NCBI GenBank assembly: GCA_963969495.1
Contig: OZ018337.1
Coordinates: 80,338,648 to 80,402,647 of the forward strand
Direction: 5' to 3'
DNA length: 64,000 nucleotides
Source of the DNA: Ceratothoa steindachneri
Lineage: Eukaryota; Arthropoda; Malacostraca; Isopoda; Cymothoidae
Numbering within the stretch: position 1 is the first letter of the stretch; every line of letters starts with the position of its first letter. Below are positions 22,017 to 33,396 of this stretch, one piece after another. The position numbers and the translations under genes were made by a program. Below the pieces are notes generated by a model. That model did not search any database and had not been told where the DNA came from. It was given only the letters and a program-made list of their open reading frames with translations.

Positions 22017-23588
22017 TAACATAACATAACATAACATAACATAATTACACGGATGACAAAAGCCACAAGGGCCTATCAAAGGTCATCCGCCTCCGTCAAA
22101 ACCCACCCACAAAAAGCACCATCACCAGGGGAAGACAAAATCAAAGTCCCCCACAATATAATATAACGGATGACAAAAGCCACAAGGGCTCATCATAGGT
22201 CATCCGAGTCAAGCGGCCTCTTTTTCAAGGCACCCAAACTCCCAGGAAAACTACATCCAGAGGATTGCATCCAGAAACAAGGGTATCACCAATCAAGGCT
22301 TGTCAAGAACTAAATCATGCAGCTATAGATATATACAAACAATATTAATATATACAAAACTTAGGAACCATCACAACCTTCCCTTCCCATAAACTCATCC
22401 AACCTACTCTTAAATACATTTAGATTTGGACTACCTACTACCCTCTGCGGCAATTTGTTCCAGAAGTCTACCACTCTATTGGTGAAAAAATATTTTCTTA
22501 AATCCAACCTACACCCTTGCTTTTTAATTTTCAAGTGGTGACCTCTAGTCCGATTTCCATCATCTAACTCAAAAAACTTGCTAACATCCAATTTATCTAT
22601 CCCGGAAAAAATTTTAAACAGCTCAATCATATCCCCTCTCACACACCTCCTTTCGAACGAGAACATATTTAATACCCTCAGTCTATCTTCATATTCAAGG
22701 TGCCTCAGGGAAGGAATAATCTTTGTTGCCCTCCGTTGCACTGACTCAAGAAGGTTAATATCGTGTCTAAAATGTGGGGACCATGCCTGTATACAGTACT
22801 CTAGATGTGGCCTAACATAAGAGTTATAGAGTTTAAGAATAACCTCCTTACTTTTGTAACTGACATTTCTCTTAATAAAACCCAGCACTCTATTTGCCCT
22901 ATTTCTTGCTTCAATACACTGCTTAGAAAACCTTAATGACTTATCTATTACTACTCCTAGATCTTTCTCATCCTCTACTGAGCTCAGCCAATGCCCATCC
23001 ATTTCATAGTTAAATTCTCTATTATCTTTTCCCATGTTAATAACTTTGCACTTATCAAGGTTGAAAGTCATTTGCCACTTATGTGCCCAGGATAACAATT
23101 TATTTAAGTCCCCCTGCACTTTAAAATTATCATCAATATCTTTAACTACAGCTGCTAATTTGGTATCATCCGCAAAAATTGACACTTTATTATTAACTGC
23201 CTCCCCAAGATCGTTTATATAGATGACAAATAATAATGGACCGAGAACTGATCCCTGAGGAACCCCACTGATAACATCCCTCCACTCTGACTTTACACCA
23301 TTTAGCACTACCCTTTGCTTCCTGTCTTTCAGCCACTCAGCTATCCAATTTGAAACACCCCCACATATCCCAATCATTTTTAATTTATGAACTAGTCTCC
23401 TGTGTGGTACCTTATCAAATGCTTTACTAAAATCTAAGTAAATTATATCTACATTCTCTCCCTTATCTACTTGATCTGTTACAAACTCCAGAAAGTCTAG
23501 TAAGTTAGTCAAACATGATCTACCTGATCTAAACCCATGCTGAGCATCGCTGATTAACCCCTCCCTCTCTAGATGTTGGCAAGGGTCT
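22017..23588 (-). mobile_element. CR1 LINE (copy C), 5'-truncated inside the RT
   Basis: The 3' end carries a (cataa)n pentamer tail (22018-22044) next to GGATGAC/GTCATCC (22051 and 22082). The element is inserted between the Gypsy RNase H linker and the Gypsy protease segment. It breaks off at about 23588 within the RT fingers (HGFRSGRSCLTN region), typical of incomplete target-primed reverse transcription. Confidence 0.92.
22361..23580 (-). pseudogene. CR1 ORF2 C-terminal half with intact RT palm
   Basis: An uninterrupted frame of about 400 codons includes [16 protein letters not shown] (first catalytic Asp), [30 protein letters not shown] (F-A-D-D) and the thumb and C-terminal region ending GREGCDGS. 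Only the 5' part is missing, so no endonuclease is encoded. The open frame suggests it is one of the youngest copies in the window. Confidence 0.92.
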
Positions 23589-24385
23589 CACCGTTGCAGG
23601 AAGTGTTGATTGTAGTGAGTTGTTTGTAGGGAGTGATTGTTTATGTGCACTTTGGTGGTGAGAGGCCGATTGTGTACAAGGATGAGAAAGTGAAGGGTTT
23701 GAATGCTAATGTGGTGCATCTGATTGTCTGGAAGAAGATGAGTGTGTGGTGAATGATGATGTGGGAGTTGATGACAGTGTGTATGTCAGTGCTGATGTTG
23801 GTGTGATTGTTCCTTCTGTGTATTGCGAGAATGGAGGACCTGATATGATGGAAGTGAGAGTGAAAGTTGGTGAAAGGTTCTTCTGTGGTTTGATTGATAC
23901 TGGAGCGCAAGTGTCGTTAGTTAATGAGAGGATTTTGACTAAGTACGATGAGTTTAGATATTGTGAACAGAAGCCTGTGAAATTACAGATAAGTGGATTG
24001 GGGAATGGAATGATAGTGACATGGGAACAGGTTAGTCTAAGAGTGTGTATGGGCAGTGGTGTGAATGTTAAGCATGACTTTGTGATTCTGAAAGATAAGC
24101 AAATGTTGTGTTGTTTCTTGCTTGGTGTGGACTTTATGAGATTGAATGAGTGTGCGAAGAATGTTCAATTTTGTGGTATGATCAAATTGGTCATGGATGA
24201 TGAAAATGACATTTTAAGTGATGGTGATATTATAGAGATGCAAGAGATGTGTCCATTTGTCAGTGAGTTGAAGAGGTGTGTGATGATGCATGTTGATTTG
24301 AATGAATGGCCTGAGTGTTTGAGTGATTTTAAAAGGTATGCTAAGGATTTTGTGGTTTGTATGGATGTTGTATATTTTGTGACAT
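23589..24385 (+). pseudogene. Gypsy-type retroviral-like protease segment
   Basis: The frame at 23746-24385 contains FCGLIDTGAQVSLVN, the D-T-G-A active site of the retropepsin-like protease, followed by FVILKDKQ and LLGVDFMRLN, matching the flap and 'I-x-G-x-D' C-terminal part. Downstream residues look like the linker before an RT. In a normal Gypsy pol the protease comes before the RT, yet here the RT lies upstream at 20434. Either two elements are juxtaposed or segments were shuffled. It ends where CR1 copy D begins. Confidence 0.8.
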
Positions 24386-24935
24386 AACATAATTTCATGG
24401 ATGATAAAAGCCACAAGGGCCTATCAAAGGTCATCTGCATCTGTCAAAACCCACCCACAAAATGCATCCATAGGATTGTGTACGATCATGCATCTACAAT
24501 TCGAACCATACACAGGAATGTATCAAAAACAAAAAGCATCATCATCAAGACTCGTCAAAATCCAAATCAATCGTAATATACAATAATAAAAAACTGCATC
24601 CATAGTAATGAATGCAGAATACCCCCAAAGTTAACCCTCCCTCCCCATAAAATCATCTAATCTGCGTTTGAATACATTCAAGTTTGGACTGTCTACCATC
24701 TCAGATGGCAAACTATTCCAGTAATCGACCACTCTATTGGTGAAAAATATATTTTCTAACATCCAACTTGCACCTCTGTTTTTTATTTTTAAGTTGTGAC
24801 CCCTAGTCCTATTACACCTTCCAACTCAAATAACTTGCTAAAATCCAACTTATCCATCCCAGAACAGATTTTAAAAAGCTTAATCATATCTCCCGTCATA
24901 CATCTTCTCTCAAATGAGAACATATTTAGTACCCT
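24386..24935 (-). mobile_element. CR1 LINE 3' end (copy D), diverged
   Basis: Short cataacat tail, then the ggatgat...gtcatct form of the 3' hairpin, then minus-strand remnants of the CR1 C-terminus with several indels. It is more diverged than copies B, C and E, therefore older. It separates the Gypsy protease segment from the integrase. Confidence 0.85.
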
Positions 24936-25424
24936 TGGTTGGTATGATTGGTCTGATGAAAGTTGTGCATGATAATTATGGGCATATGTGTAAGTTTAAG
25001 TTGTGGGAGTGTATGAAGGAGCGTATGTTCCATCCATTTCTGAGGACTGTTGTGAGTGATGTTGCGACTATGTGTGAAAGGTGCAAGTGAAGCCACTGAT
25101 GTTGAAAGTTGATGCGAAAGAGCCGTTTTAATTGGTAGTGATTGATTGTGTGTCTTTACTGTGTGCGAGTGCTGGGAATGTTGGTAGGGTTGTGATGGTT
25201 GATCATAAAAGTAAGTTTGTGTATGCAGTGCCTGAGAGAGATAAAAGGAATGTGACTGTTGCACGTTTGGTTGAGCAATGTTTTTTCCTGTGTGTGTATG
25301 GAAGCCTAGGAGATGTCTGAGTGATAATGGGCCTGTGTTTGAAAGTGAAGGGTTTGAGTGAATGTTGAAAGAAAATGGTGTGGAGCATGTGAGGATGACT
25401 CTGTATATACCGATTTCTAATTTA
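24936..25424 (+). pseudogene. Gypsy-type integrase fragment
   Basis: The zinc-binding domain reads VVHDNYGHMCKFKLWEC with MCERCK downstream (H-H-C-C pattern), then the catalytic core VVIDCVSLL (Asp), VMVDHKSKFVYAVPERD, and LSDNGPVFESEGF (Asp), then ENGVEHVRMTLYIP near the third acidic residue. Stops at 25086 and 25318 and frame changes inactivate it. It is cut at 25425 by a copy of the terminal-inverted-repeat element described at 32935. Confidence 0.8.
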
Positions 25425-25745
25425 GGTAAACATGAAGATCAGCGGCGTGCCCAAAAAAGTGGGGTTTGTTTGGTAAACATGAAGATTGGCAGCATGCCCG
25501 AAAAGTTGGGGTTTTTTGGTAAGCATGAAGATCGGCGGTGCGCCTGAAAAAGTGTATTTTTTTGGCAGGTATATTTCATTCACCTGCACATGCATATTCA
25601 TGCGCGTTTGGTTAAATAAAAACATTAGAACATTATTCTATAAACAATTAGGATTATATACTGCAGACTTCCCCCCCCCCCCATTGATTGAAACTCAGGA
25701 TCATCGTAGCCCCCCATCCCCAGTGTTTTAAAACCCTGTGTGCAG
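25425..25745 (+). mobile_element. partial copy of the ggtaaatatgtag element, with a tripled end
   Basis: It starts ggtaaacatgaagatc, similar to the terminal repeat at 32935. The first 46-47 bp occur three times (25425, 25472, 25518). Downstream words, tgcatattcatgcgcgtttg, aaacaattaggattatatac and aaactcaggatcatcgt, match both halves of the element at 32935-33141 and 37516-37719. The far terminus is missing. It interrupts the Gypsy integrase. Confidence 0.7.
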
Positions 25746-26131
25746 CCGCGTGTTGAACAACCGATTTTCACTTTCCATTGTGATATATTAACATAACATA
25801 ACATAATTTCACGGATGACAAAAGCCACAAGGGCCTATCAAAGGTCATCCGCCTCCATCAAAACCCACCCACAAAAAGCACCATTACCAGGGAAAGACAA
25901 AATCAGTCCCCCCACAATATAATATAACAGATGACAAAAGCCACAAGGGCCCATCATAGGTCATCCGAGTCAAACGGCCTCTTTTTTAAGGTACCCAAAC
26001 TCCCAGGAAAACTACATCCAGAGGATTGCGTTCAGAAACAAGGGCATCACCAATCAAGGCTTGTCAAGAACTAAATCATGCAGCTATAAATATATACAAA
26101 CAATATTAATATATAAAAAACTTAGGAACCA

Positions 26132-28560
26132 TCACAGCTCAATCATATCCCCTCTCACACACCTCCTTTCGAACGAGAATATATTTAATACCCTCAGTCT
26201 ATCTATATATTCAAGGTGAATCAGGGAAGGAATAATCTTTGTTGCCCTCCATTGCACCGACTCAAGAAGGTTAATATTGTGTCTAAAATGTGGGAACCAT
26301 GCCTGTATACAGTACTCTAGAAGTGGCCTAACATAAGAGTTATAGAGTTTAAGAATAACCTCCTTACTTTTGTAACTGACATTTCTCTTAATGAAACCCA
26401 GCACTCTATTTGCCCTATTTCTTGCTTCAATACACTGCTTAGAAAACCTTAATGACTTATCTATTACTACTCCTAGATCTTTCTCATCCTCTACTGAACT
26501 CAGCCAATGCCCATCCATTTCATAGTTAAATTCTCTATTATCTTTTCCCATGTTAATAACTTTGCACTTATCAAGGTTAAAAGTCATTTGCCACTTATGT
26601 GCCCAGGATAACAATTTATTTAAATTCCCCTGCACTTTAAAATTATCATCAATATCTTTAACTACAGCTGCTAATTTGGTATCATCCGCAAAAATTGACA
26701 CTTTAATATTAACAGCCTCCCCAAGATCGTTTATATAGATGACAAATAAAAATGGACCGAGAACTGATCCCTGAGGAACCCCACTGATAACATCCCTCCA
26801 CTCTGACTTTACACCATTTAGCGCCTAACCTTTGCTTCCTGTCTTTCAGCCACTCAGCTATCCAATTTGAAACACCCCCACATATACCAATCATTTTTAA
26901 TTTATGAACTAGTCTCCTATGTGGTACCTTATCAAATTCTTTACTAAAATCTAAGTAAATTATATCTACATTCTCTCCCTTATCTACTTGATCTGTTAAA
27001 AACTCCAGAAAGTCTAGAAAATTAGTCAAACATGATCGACCTGATCTAAACCCATGCTGAGCATCGCTGATTAACCCCTCCCTCTCTAGATGTTGGCAAA
27101 TCCCTTTTTTAACTATTTTCTCAAGAAATTTACAGACTACAGGAGTTAGGCTAACCGGTCTAAAGTTATTTAGATCCTCTTTACTACCTTTTTTGAAAAT
27201 GGGGACTACATTTGCTCTCTTCCAATCATCGGGTATTTCTCCATATTCCAGTGACCTAGTATATAACTTCTCCAGAGCTATTGAGATACTTTCTACCCCT
27301 TCTTTAAGTATCCTAGAATGAACATTATCAGGGCCAGAGGCCTTGGTACTATCTAACTCACCTATTAGTCCTTTTATCGTCCTCCGATCCACACTAATGG
27401 TAGTAAACACCTCTTTCCCTGACCCATGAGTACTATACATAAGACTATTTAGTTTCTCCTTTGTAAATACTGATGCAAAATGACCATTTAGTACCTCAAC
27501 TATTTCCTCATCAGTTTCTCTCACAACCCCTTGATATTTGATAGGTCCTATTTTAACTCTGCCAGACTTGTTATTAATTTTATAGTAACTAAAGAACTTT
27601 CTAGGATCTTTGTTGCTATCCTGAGCTAATTTAATTTCTGACCCCCTTTTGTTCTTCTTTATAATCTTATTTAACTCATTCCTAGCCATTCTATAATCAC
27701 TTAAATTTTTAATATTATTTTCTACCTGTAATTTTTTATATACCCTTTTCTTCTCTGAAATTTTTCTAGCTATCTCCTGATTCCACCATAATGGTTTCCT
27801 ACTTTTGTTCCTAATGGCCTTCATTGGGATACATTGTTCTTGGACTACATTTATTATATGCTTGAAAGTATCCCACATCCCATAAGCATTTTTACCTCTG
27901 AATTCTACATCCCAGTCTACCAAATATAGCAAGCTTCGAAGTTTTACATAATCCCCCTTATGAAAATTCGGAACTTTTTCAGCATTCTCGGTTATTTTAC
28001 CCTTCTCAATTCCCAAGTTAAAACGAACTATCTGATGGTCAATATTTCCCAATGCTTCCCCAACAGTCAATTCTTGAACTAAATGATCACTGTTCGAAAG
28101 TACTAAATCTAATATATTGTCCCCCTCATTGGCTCATTAACAAATTGATTCAAAAAATTATCCTCAAAGCATTCTATGAACCTGTCACTTGTTCTATCCC
28201 TACCTATCATATTTTCCCAGTCCACAGAGTTTAAGTTGAAGTCCCCAATAATAACTGCATCTGTTTCACATCCCTTACTTATTTCCCTTATCATTAGTTC
28301 ATCCATATCATCAGTCTGCCCAGGTGGCCTGTAAAAAGCTCCCAAATGAACCATTCTATTTTTACTGAACCTAATATCTCCTGCTTTATTGAAGTATTTA
28401 AACTTGAAACAATGTTGTTTTTTATATAGATAATTATTCCTCCACCAATCCTACCTGTCCTTTGACTAATGTACATATTATAGCCCTGTAAATCAAATTC
28501 ACTTATAGTGTCACTAAATTCTATTTCATTAACCCAGGATTCAGTATATCCTCATTGCTA
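26132..28560 (-). pseudogene. CR1 ORF2: endonuclease and reverse transcriptase, broken
   Basis: Read from 28560 down: endonuclease pieces (GGGIIIYIKNN, VHLGAFYRPPGQTDD, VIIGDFNLNSVDWE, then the DH region NIDHQIVRFNL), the linker PLWWNQEIARK and DPRKFFSYYK, RT motifs KASGPDNVHSRILKEG, NFRPVSLTPVVCKFLEKIV, QHGFRSGRSCLTN, YLDFSKEFDKVPHRR (note E where copy C has A), then IFADDTKLAAV. Frame breaks occur near 26705, 26825, 28090 and 28350. The last part of the C-terminus is lost by deletion at 26132. Confidence 0.88.
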
Positions 28561-28765
28561 ATATAACTAAATAGCTCATCCTTCTTGTTTCTAAGACTAC
28601 GAGAATTTGTATAGAAACAATTTAACCCCCCTATCCCTGAAGCATCTCTTCCAACCTAAATGACCTCACCTAAATCGCTTTGGAACCTATTTCTGTTATC
28701 TGCCAAGTCCATTCTACTTTCAGTACTATAATGTCCTCTCATAATTCCCTGACCACTATTAGTAT

Positions 28766-29909
28766 CTAGTTTCCCACACGCAAAGACCTAATAACACGAT
28801 CATACTCCTTCCACAACACATCTACCCCCCTCCTACTCAAATGCAGTCCATCCATCGCATACATTTCTTTCATTCCAACAAACCTATCCCACACATCCAC
28901 AAACATGACACCTTCCATCTCACACATCCTCCTCACATAATCATTCAGCCCAATTGCACGAGACATCCATTCTACCCCAACATCCATTCTTGGAAGCACA
29001 CCTGTCACAACACCTTTCATTCTACTTTCTTTCACCTTTTCAATCAACCTCTTGTACCTCTCACGTAACTCACATGCACCCACTTTCTTCACATCATTCA
29101 CTCCTACATGTGTAATCACAACCGCATCCCTTGCACAGCCAGACACCAGTTCCTCATACCTATCAGACAGATATCTCACTCCAGCACCCGGCAAACACAC
29201 CCTCAAACCATTCAATCTACTTGCATTCAACTTCCTATCTAAATATCTAACTCGCGAATCACCCATCACAAGCACTTCAGTCAGACTCCTATTCCTAACC
29301 CCCACAGACCTAACTCCATCCCCACTCCTATTCTCATTCAAACTACCAGTCACTCAAACTCCACCCCCACCCCCATCAGTCATATCACTTCCAGTTACTT
29401 CCTCTCTTAGGGCACTGAATCTATTAGTCAAGCTAATAGGTTCTGTGTCCCTCTGACTCACACACCTATTCTTCCCCGGGCTAACCACCTCAACAGAGGA
29501 AACCCTATTCTCACAAAGAACATGAGAAGCCTCCCTAGCTACACGTTTCCTAACCACTCTCCACTGTCTCCCATCCTCACTAGGCCTATTTCTAACTAAT
29601 CTAAGGGGGCTAACTTCACTATCCCTAGAACTATCATATCCTACCTCCTTCACCTGAAACATCTAACTGGCCTACCTCACCACCTAACTTATTCCCAGCC
29701 CCAGGCCTAACACTAAGTTCCCTCCTGAGCTCAGCAACTAACCTCTCGAGCCTACATATCCTGTCTAAATCCTGCATTCTCATCCCCTCTAAATCTACAA
29801 TGCATTCACGCAGCCCACATACAACACATATATACCCCTCACCAACTACACCACAACCAATGCATACATTCCGACACTCATGCTCACTTTCATCCCCGAA
29901 CTCCATCAC
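28766..29909 (-). pseudogene. CR1 ORF1: zinc ribbon plus SGNH esterase-like domain
   Basis: The start is ATG at 29909 (MMEFGDESEHE). Residues 10-40 form a cysteine-rich zinc-ribbon-like motif (CIGCGVVGEGYICVVCGLREC), followed by a coiled segment (LDRICRLERLVAELRREL). The C-terminal domain has SGNH-hydrolase blocks: VLVMGDSRVRYLD (Ser), LPGAGVRYL (Gly), ITHVGVNDVKK (Asn) and AMDGLHLSRRG (Asp and His). Esterase-like ORF1 proteins are known in CR1 and related LINEs. A frameshift near 29650 and an in-frame TGA at 29354 break it, while the esterase domain itself is uninterrupted over 195 codons with all four blocks. Confidence 0.88.
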
Positions 29910-30150
29910 TTATTCAAACAAAGAAAGAACTTGTAGTAATAGGAAAAAAAAGAGCAACTTAGCTTTCGCTGATTCTGTGGTGAACAAGACTGTAGAAAAA
30001 TCCGAAACATAAATCAACAGACCGAAACGAGATTTAAGGCACAACACAGTCCAAATCAGTCGCTAATTAAACCGTCAACCTAGAAACGAAGGTTTGTATA
30101 AGTGTGTTAAGAGTGTACTGGTCATACTAGTGTAGGTTAAAAAGACAAAA

Positions 30151-31022
30151 ATGTCGCAATATTCCATATCTCAGAGAAACAATAGAAGTGGTCAGGTAGG
30201 CCTGGGAAAAGCAGCCACACAACAAAGGACTCGCCACAACACCAACCAAGCCATCCCACCTACTACAAATGTTACAGGTGTGCAGCCAAAAAAACAGACA
30301 GGGAGGGATGCAACGCAAGACACAAGAGAAATGTGAAGGAGGGGCAAAAGGGTGTATCTATAGGCCAGATAGGATTTTTTTTTTTTAAGAGCTCATCTGG
30401 CGACTGCCTACTTGGGCATTAGTCGCCATAGCAGCCAGATAGGAATTCAGGACCATGTGACTGGATTAAATGTGATGGGTGTAACAAGTGGATGCATTCT
30501 ATTTGCGTAAACATGCAGAGGGATGTCTGAACCTATTTCCGAAAGAACCAGATACCCTATATCTGCCCCCAATGTTCAGGTGATGTTGCAGGTCTGTTCA
30601 AGGCTAAAGACTTCCTAAATGAACTTGGAAATAAAATGGAAGAACTTGATCAAAAAATAGAATCAATAAATACTAGGGTAGATCACCTTGAGACAAAGAC
30701 AGACTTCAAAACTAGTGCAGAATTCCAGGAAGCAGTCTGGGAACACATGAATGAGTTCAAAGTGGATGAACTTGAAAAAACACGTAGGAGACCTAACCTG
30801 ATTTTCCAAGGGATCGAAGAATCCACCGCAGAGGAGCCTACCAAGCAGCAGGATGATGATGTAACCAAAATAGAGAACATTACTTCCAGCCTAGGGATCA
30901 CCAAGCCTGTTGAAATAATGTATGTAACCCGTCTCGGAGCCAGGGACTCAAAAAACGAGGATCTCCAAGCAAGAGGAACCAGAGGAACCAGAGGAACAAA
31001 GTGGATAATTACTGGGGGGTGA
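30151..31022 (+). pseudogene. LINE ORF1 with PHD-type finger and coiled coil
   Basis: ATG at 30151 begins a basic, Gln/Asn-rich leader (SQYSISQRNNRSGQVG). After the 59-bp insert the PHD finger reads WIKCDGCNKWMHSICV and YICPQCS. A coiled coil follows (EELDQKIESINTRVDHLETK), then RRRPNLIFQGIEES, the start of an RRM-like ORF1 core, and GTRGTRGTKW from a short gaggaaccag repeat. Breaks: stop at 30333, the insert, and a stop at about 30528 inside the finger. Confidence 0.75.
30364..30444 (-). mobile_element. 59-bp retroposed LINE 3' end with 11-bp target duplication
   Basis: GCCAGATAGGA at 30364-30374 is repeated exactly at 30434-30444. The insert 30375-30433 begins with a T-run (A-tail on the minus strand) followed by gctcatctggcgactgccta, which matches 41296-41316 at the 3' end of the RNase H LINE. 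This is a very short target-primed retroposition, or a SINE built on the LINE 3' end. Confidence 0.88.
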
Positions 31023-31239
31023 CTCAAACAAATCTCCACCAGAAAGCAAAAACCATCAACAGGAAATGGGAGCAGAATGCTGAGCAGACCCCAAAATGTA
31101 CACCATCGAGAGAACCAATCAATGCAAACAACACCAAGGCAAGTAGCAAAAACTCCAAGCCCCTTTTGACTGACCTCAACACCTCGGAGAAGGAGCCTGA
31201 CTTCCCCCCTTCAAGAGACCAAAGCACAGGCAGCCTCCC

Positions 31240-32858
31240 TAGGAGTGAGCCTGTAGATGTCCTTAAGTGTCTGTACACAAATCTGGATGGGGTTACAACT
31301 ATCCAGAAAAGCGATCAACTGGCTGTGGTAGTGCATAAGGAGAAACCCCATATAATTTTTGTTACTGAAACTAAGTTAAGCTCATAAAATGCATCCACCC
31401 ACTACTTTGATTGTGACTCCTACACTGTATATAGAAAAGATAGGAAAACTGGCCAGGGTGGGGGTGTAGCAATTCTCACGAGGAAAGATTTAGTTGCGAC
31501 AGAGTGTACAAGTGATACTTGGAAAAACATTGAAACCATTGCATCAATAGTTGAAATAGGAGGGAACAAAATCCTCCTGGGGTGTAGCTACAGACCACCC
31601 AACTCACCTAGGGAGTACAATGAGAGTATTGGTCGGTCATTGGTCAAAATGACCAACTCTAATGTGAAGCAAGTCCTCATATGTGGTGATTTTAATTTTA
31701 AGGAAATTGATTGGGGGAATCACTTTGTCCATGGTAGTGAAGAGAGCGAGCAAGCAAAATTCTACGAGGTTAATCAGGATGCTCTCCTCCATCAACACGT
31801 GGTGGAATTCACCTGTTCGCGAGGAAGTGACACCCCTTCCCTACTGGATCTCTTATTTAGCAAAGAAGAAAATGATCTAGTCAACCTCCAGTACAAAGTT
31901 TCCATCGGGAGCAGTGACCACTGTGTGCTTGGGTTCAATTTTGTTGTGGAGGGGAAACCACACTAGCTTCCTGGACCCCCTAAGCGGTGCTACTACAAAG
32001 GAGACTATGCAAAAGCAAGCAACATCTTTAGCAATGTCGACTGGAACACAGTTTGAAGGCAGTAACACCCAAGGGATGTGGGACACCTTCCTGGGGCACT
32101 ACAACACAGCAGTAAGAGAATGCGTCCCTCTTCAAGAAGTTCCACCTCCAGGATTCAAGTGCAAGCCCAAATGGATGACATAGACTGCCCTGAACAAATG
32201 AAAATCGAAAGAGGAACCAAGGCTGAATTATAGGAGTAGGAGAACCAGAGGCAGGTAGCATAAATACTGCAGGGCTAGAAACAAAGCCACACAGGCCGTG
32301 AGAGCAGCCAAATACCACTTTGAGAAAAAACTCTCCAGCGAAGTGAAAACTAACCCTCGTGCCTTCTTCTTGTATGCTTAAAGCAAGACCAGAATCAAGG
32401 AAGAGGTACTGCGTGTCCACAGACCAAATGAATCTGAGGTAGAAAAGGACCTCAGAGTCCTCATCACAAAGGACCTAAAGCCCTCTATGCAGGACGCAAA
32501 GGCAGCTGCTAGGGCAAATTCCATCATCAGACTTCTACAAAAAACTTACATGTGTATGGATGCTCAAATGTTCCTTGCCTTGTATAAGGCACTGATAAGG
32601 CCACGACTCGAATATTGCATTCAGGTCTGGTCACCATACTCCAAGAGGGACATGAAGCTGGAGCAGGTCCAGCGGCGTGCTACCAAACTAGTCCCAGAAC
32701 TGGCAGACTTGCCCTATAAGGAGAGGTTGGCCCACCTTGGACTTACCACACTGGAGAAACGGAGGGTCCGAGGTGACATGATTAAGGCCTTCAAAATACT
32801 CAAGGGTGTGGTGAAGGTGGGGGGACGGGAGCTTTCTCCAACTTGCTCCAAGAGGTGA
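31240..32858 (+). pseudogene. LINE ORF2 lacking the RT core
   Basis: Endonuclease motifs are CLYTNLDGV, IFVTETKLSS (Glu), GCSYRPPNSP, LICGDFNFKEIDWG (Asp), SLLDLLFSK and GSSDHCVLGFN (His). The linker gives GMWDTFLGHYNTAVRECV and PRAFFLYA. At about 32400 the text moves to EVEKDLRVLITKDLK and then the thumb and C-terminal part (YKALIRPRLEYCIQVWSPY, VQRRATKLVPEL, EKRRVRGDMI). The palm with YADD is missing, so the copy is a deletion derivative. Stops at 31387 and 31965 and frame changes are present. Confidence 0.85.
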
Positions 32859-33396
32859 TCACCCAGAGACCAGAGGTCACAGCCTGAAGTTGAAGAAGCT
32901 ACGGTACAGGACCACCAAGAGAAATAAATTCTTCGGTAAATATGTAGATTAGCAACTCGAACGATGGGAGGTACTATTTCATCCGTGTTCCAAAATGATT
33001 CACGTTTTTGGAGTACATTTAAGGGGACGGCTCGTGTAGGGGTAAACACAATGGGGGGGAGTGCCACACCACGATGATCCTGAGTTTCATTAAATTGGGG
33101 GGGTCTGGTGGGCACAGCCCCCAAGTATATAATCCTATTGGCTGTCTGGCTTTGTCAGTTGGCTGTCTGGCTTTGTTCTGGAAGGTTGTCTTACAGGAAG
33201 CTCCTGATTCTCATTGTAAGATTGGGATATAATACTGATTTGGGTGTGTAGTTTTTCTTGTATTTATTTAATACACCAATCACTGTAATAAATACATTAG
33301 TGATTAATACTTTTGGGGAAGATATCTGGCAGCAATCCTGAGCAAGAATTTTTTTGGGGTGAGTGTTAATTTTTTCCTTAGTAAATTTCTGAGAGT

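Larger units (their letters stand above)
25793..29910 (-). mobile_element. CR1 LINE with esterase ORF1 (copy E), long
   Basis: The 3' end has a (cataa)n tail and the GGATGAC (25813) / GTCATCC (25844) hairpin. Compared with copy C about 250 bp covering the extreme C-terminal codons is deleted at about 26137. RT, linker, endonuclease and ORF1 follow in order to about 29910. It is the most complete copy of this family in the window but has several frame breaks. Confidence 0.9.

Noticed and set aside
25425..25564. Three short spaced repeats as a CRISPR or regulatory array
   Set aside because: They are contiguous copies of a transposon terminus with no spacers.
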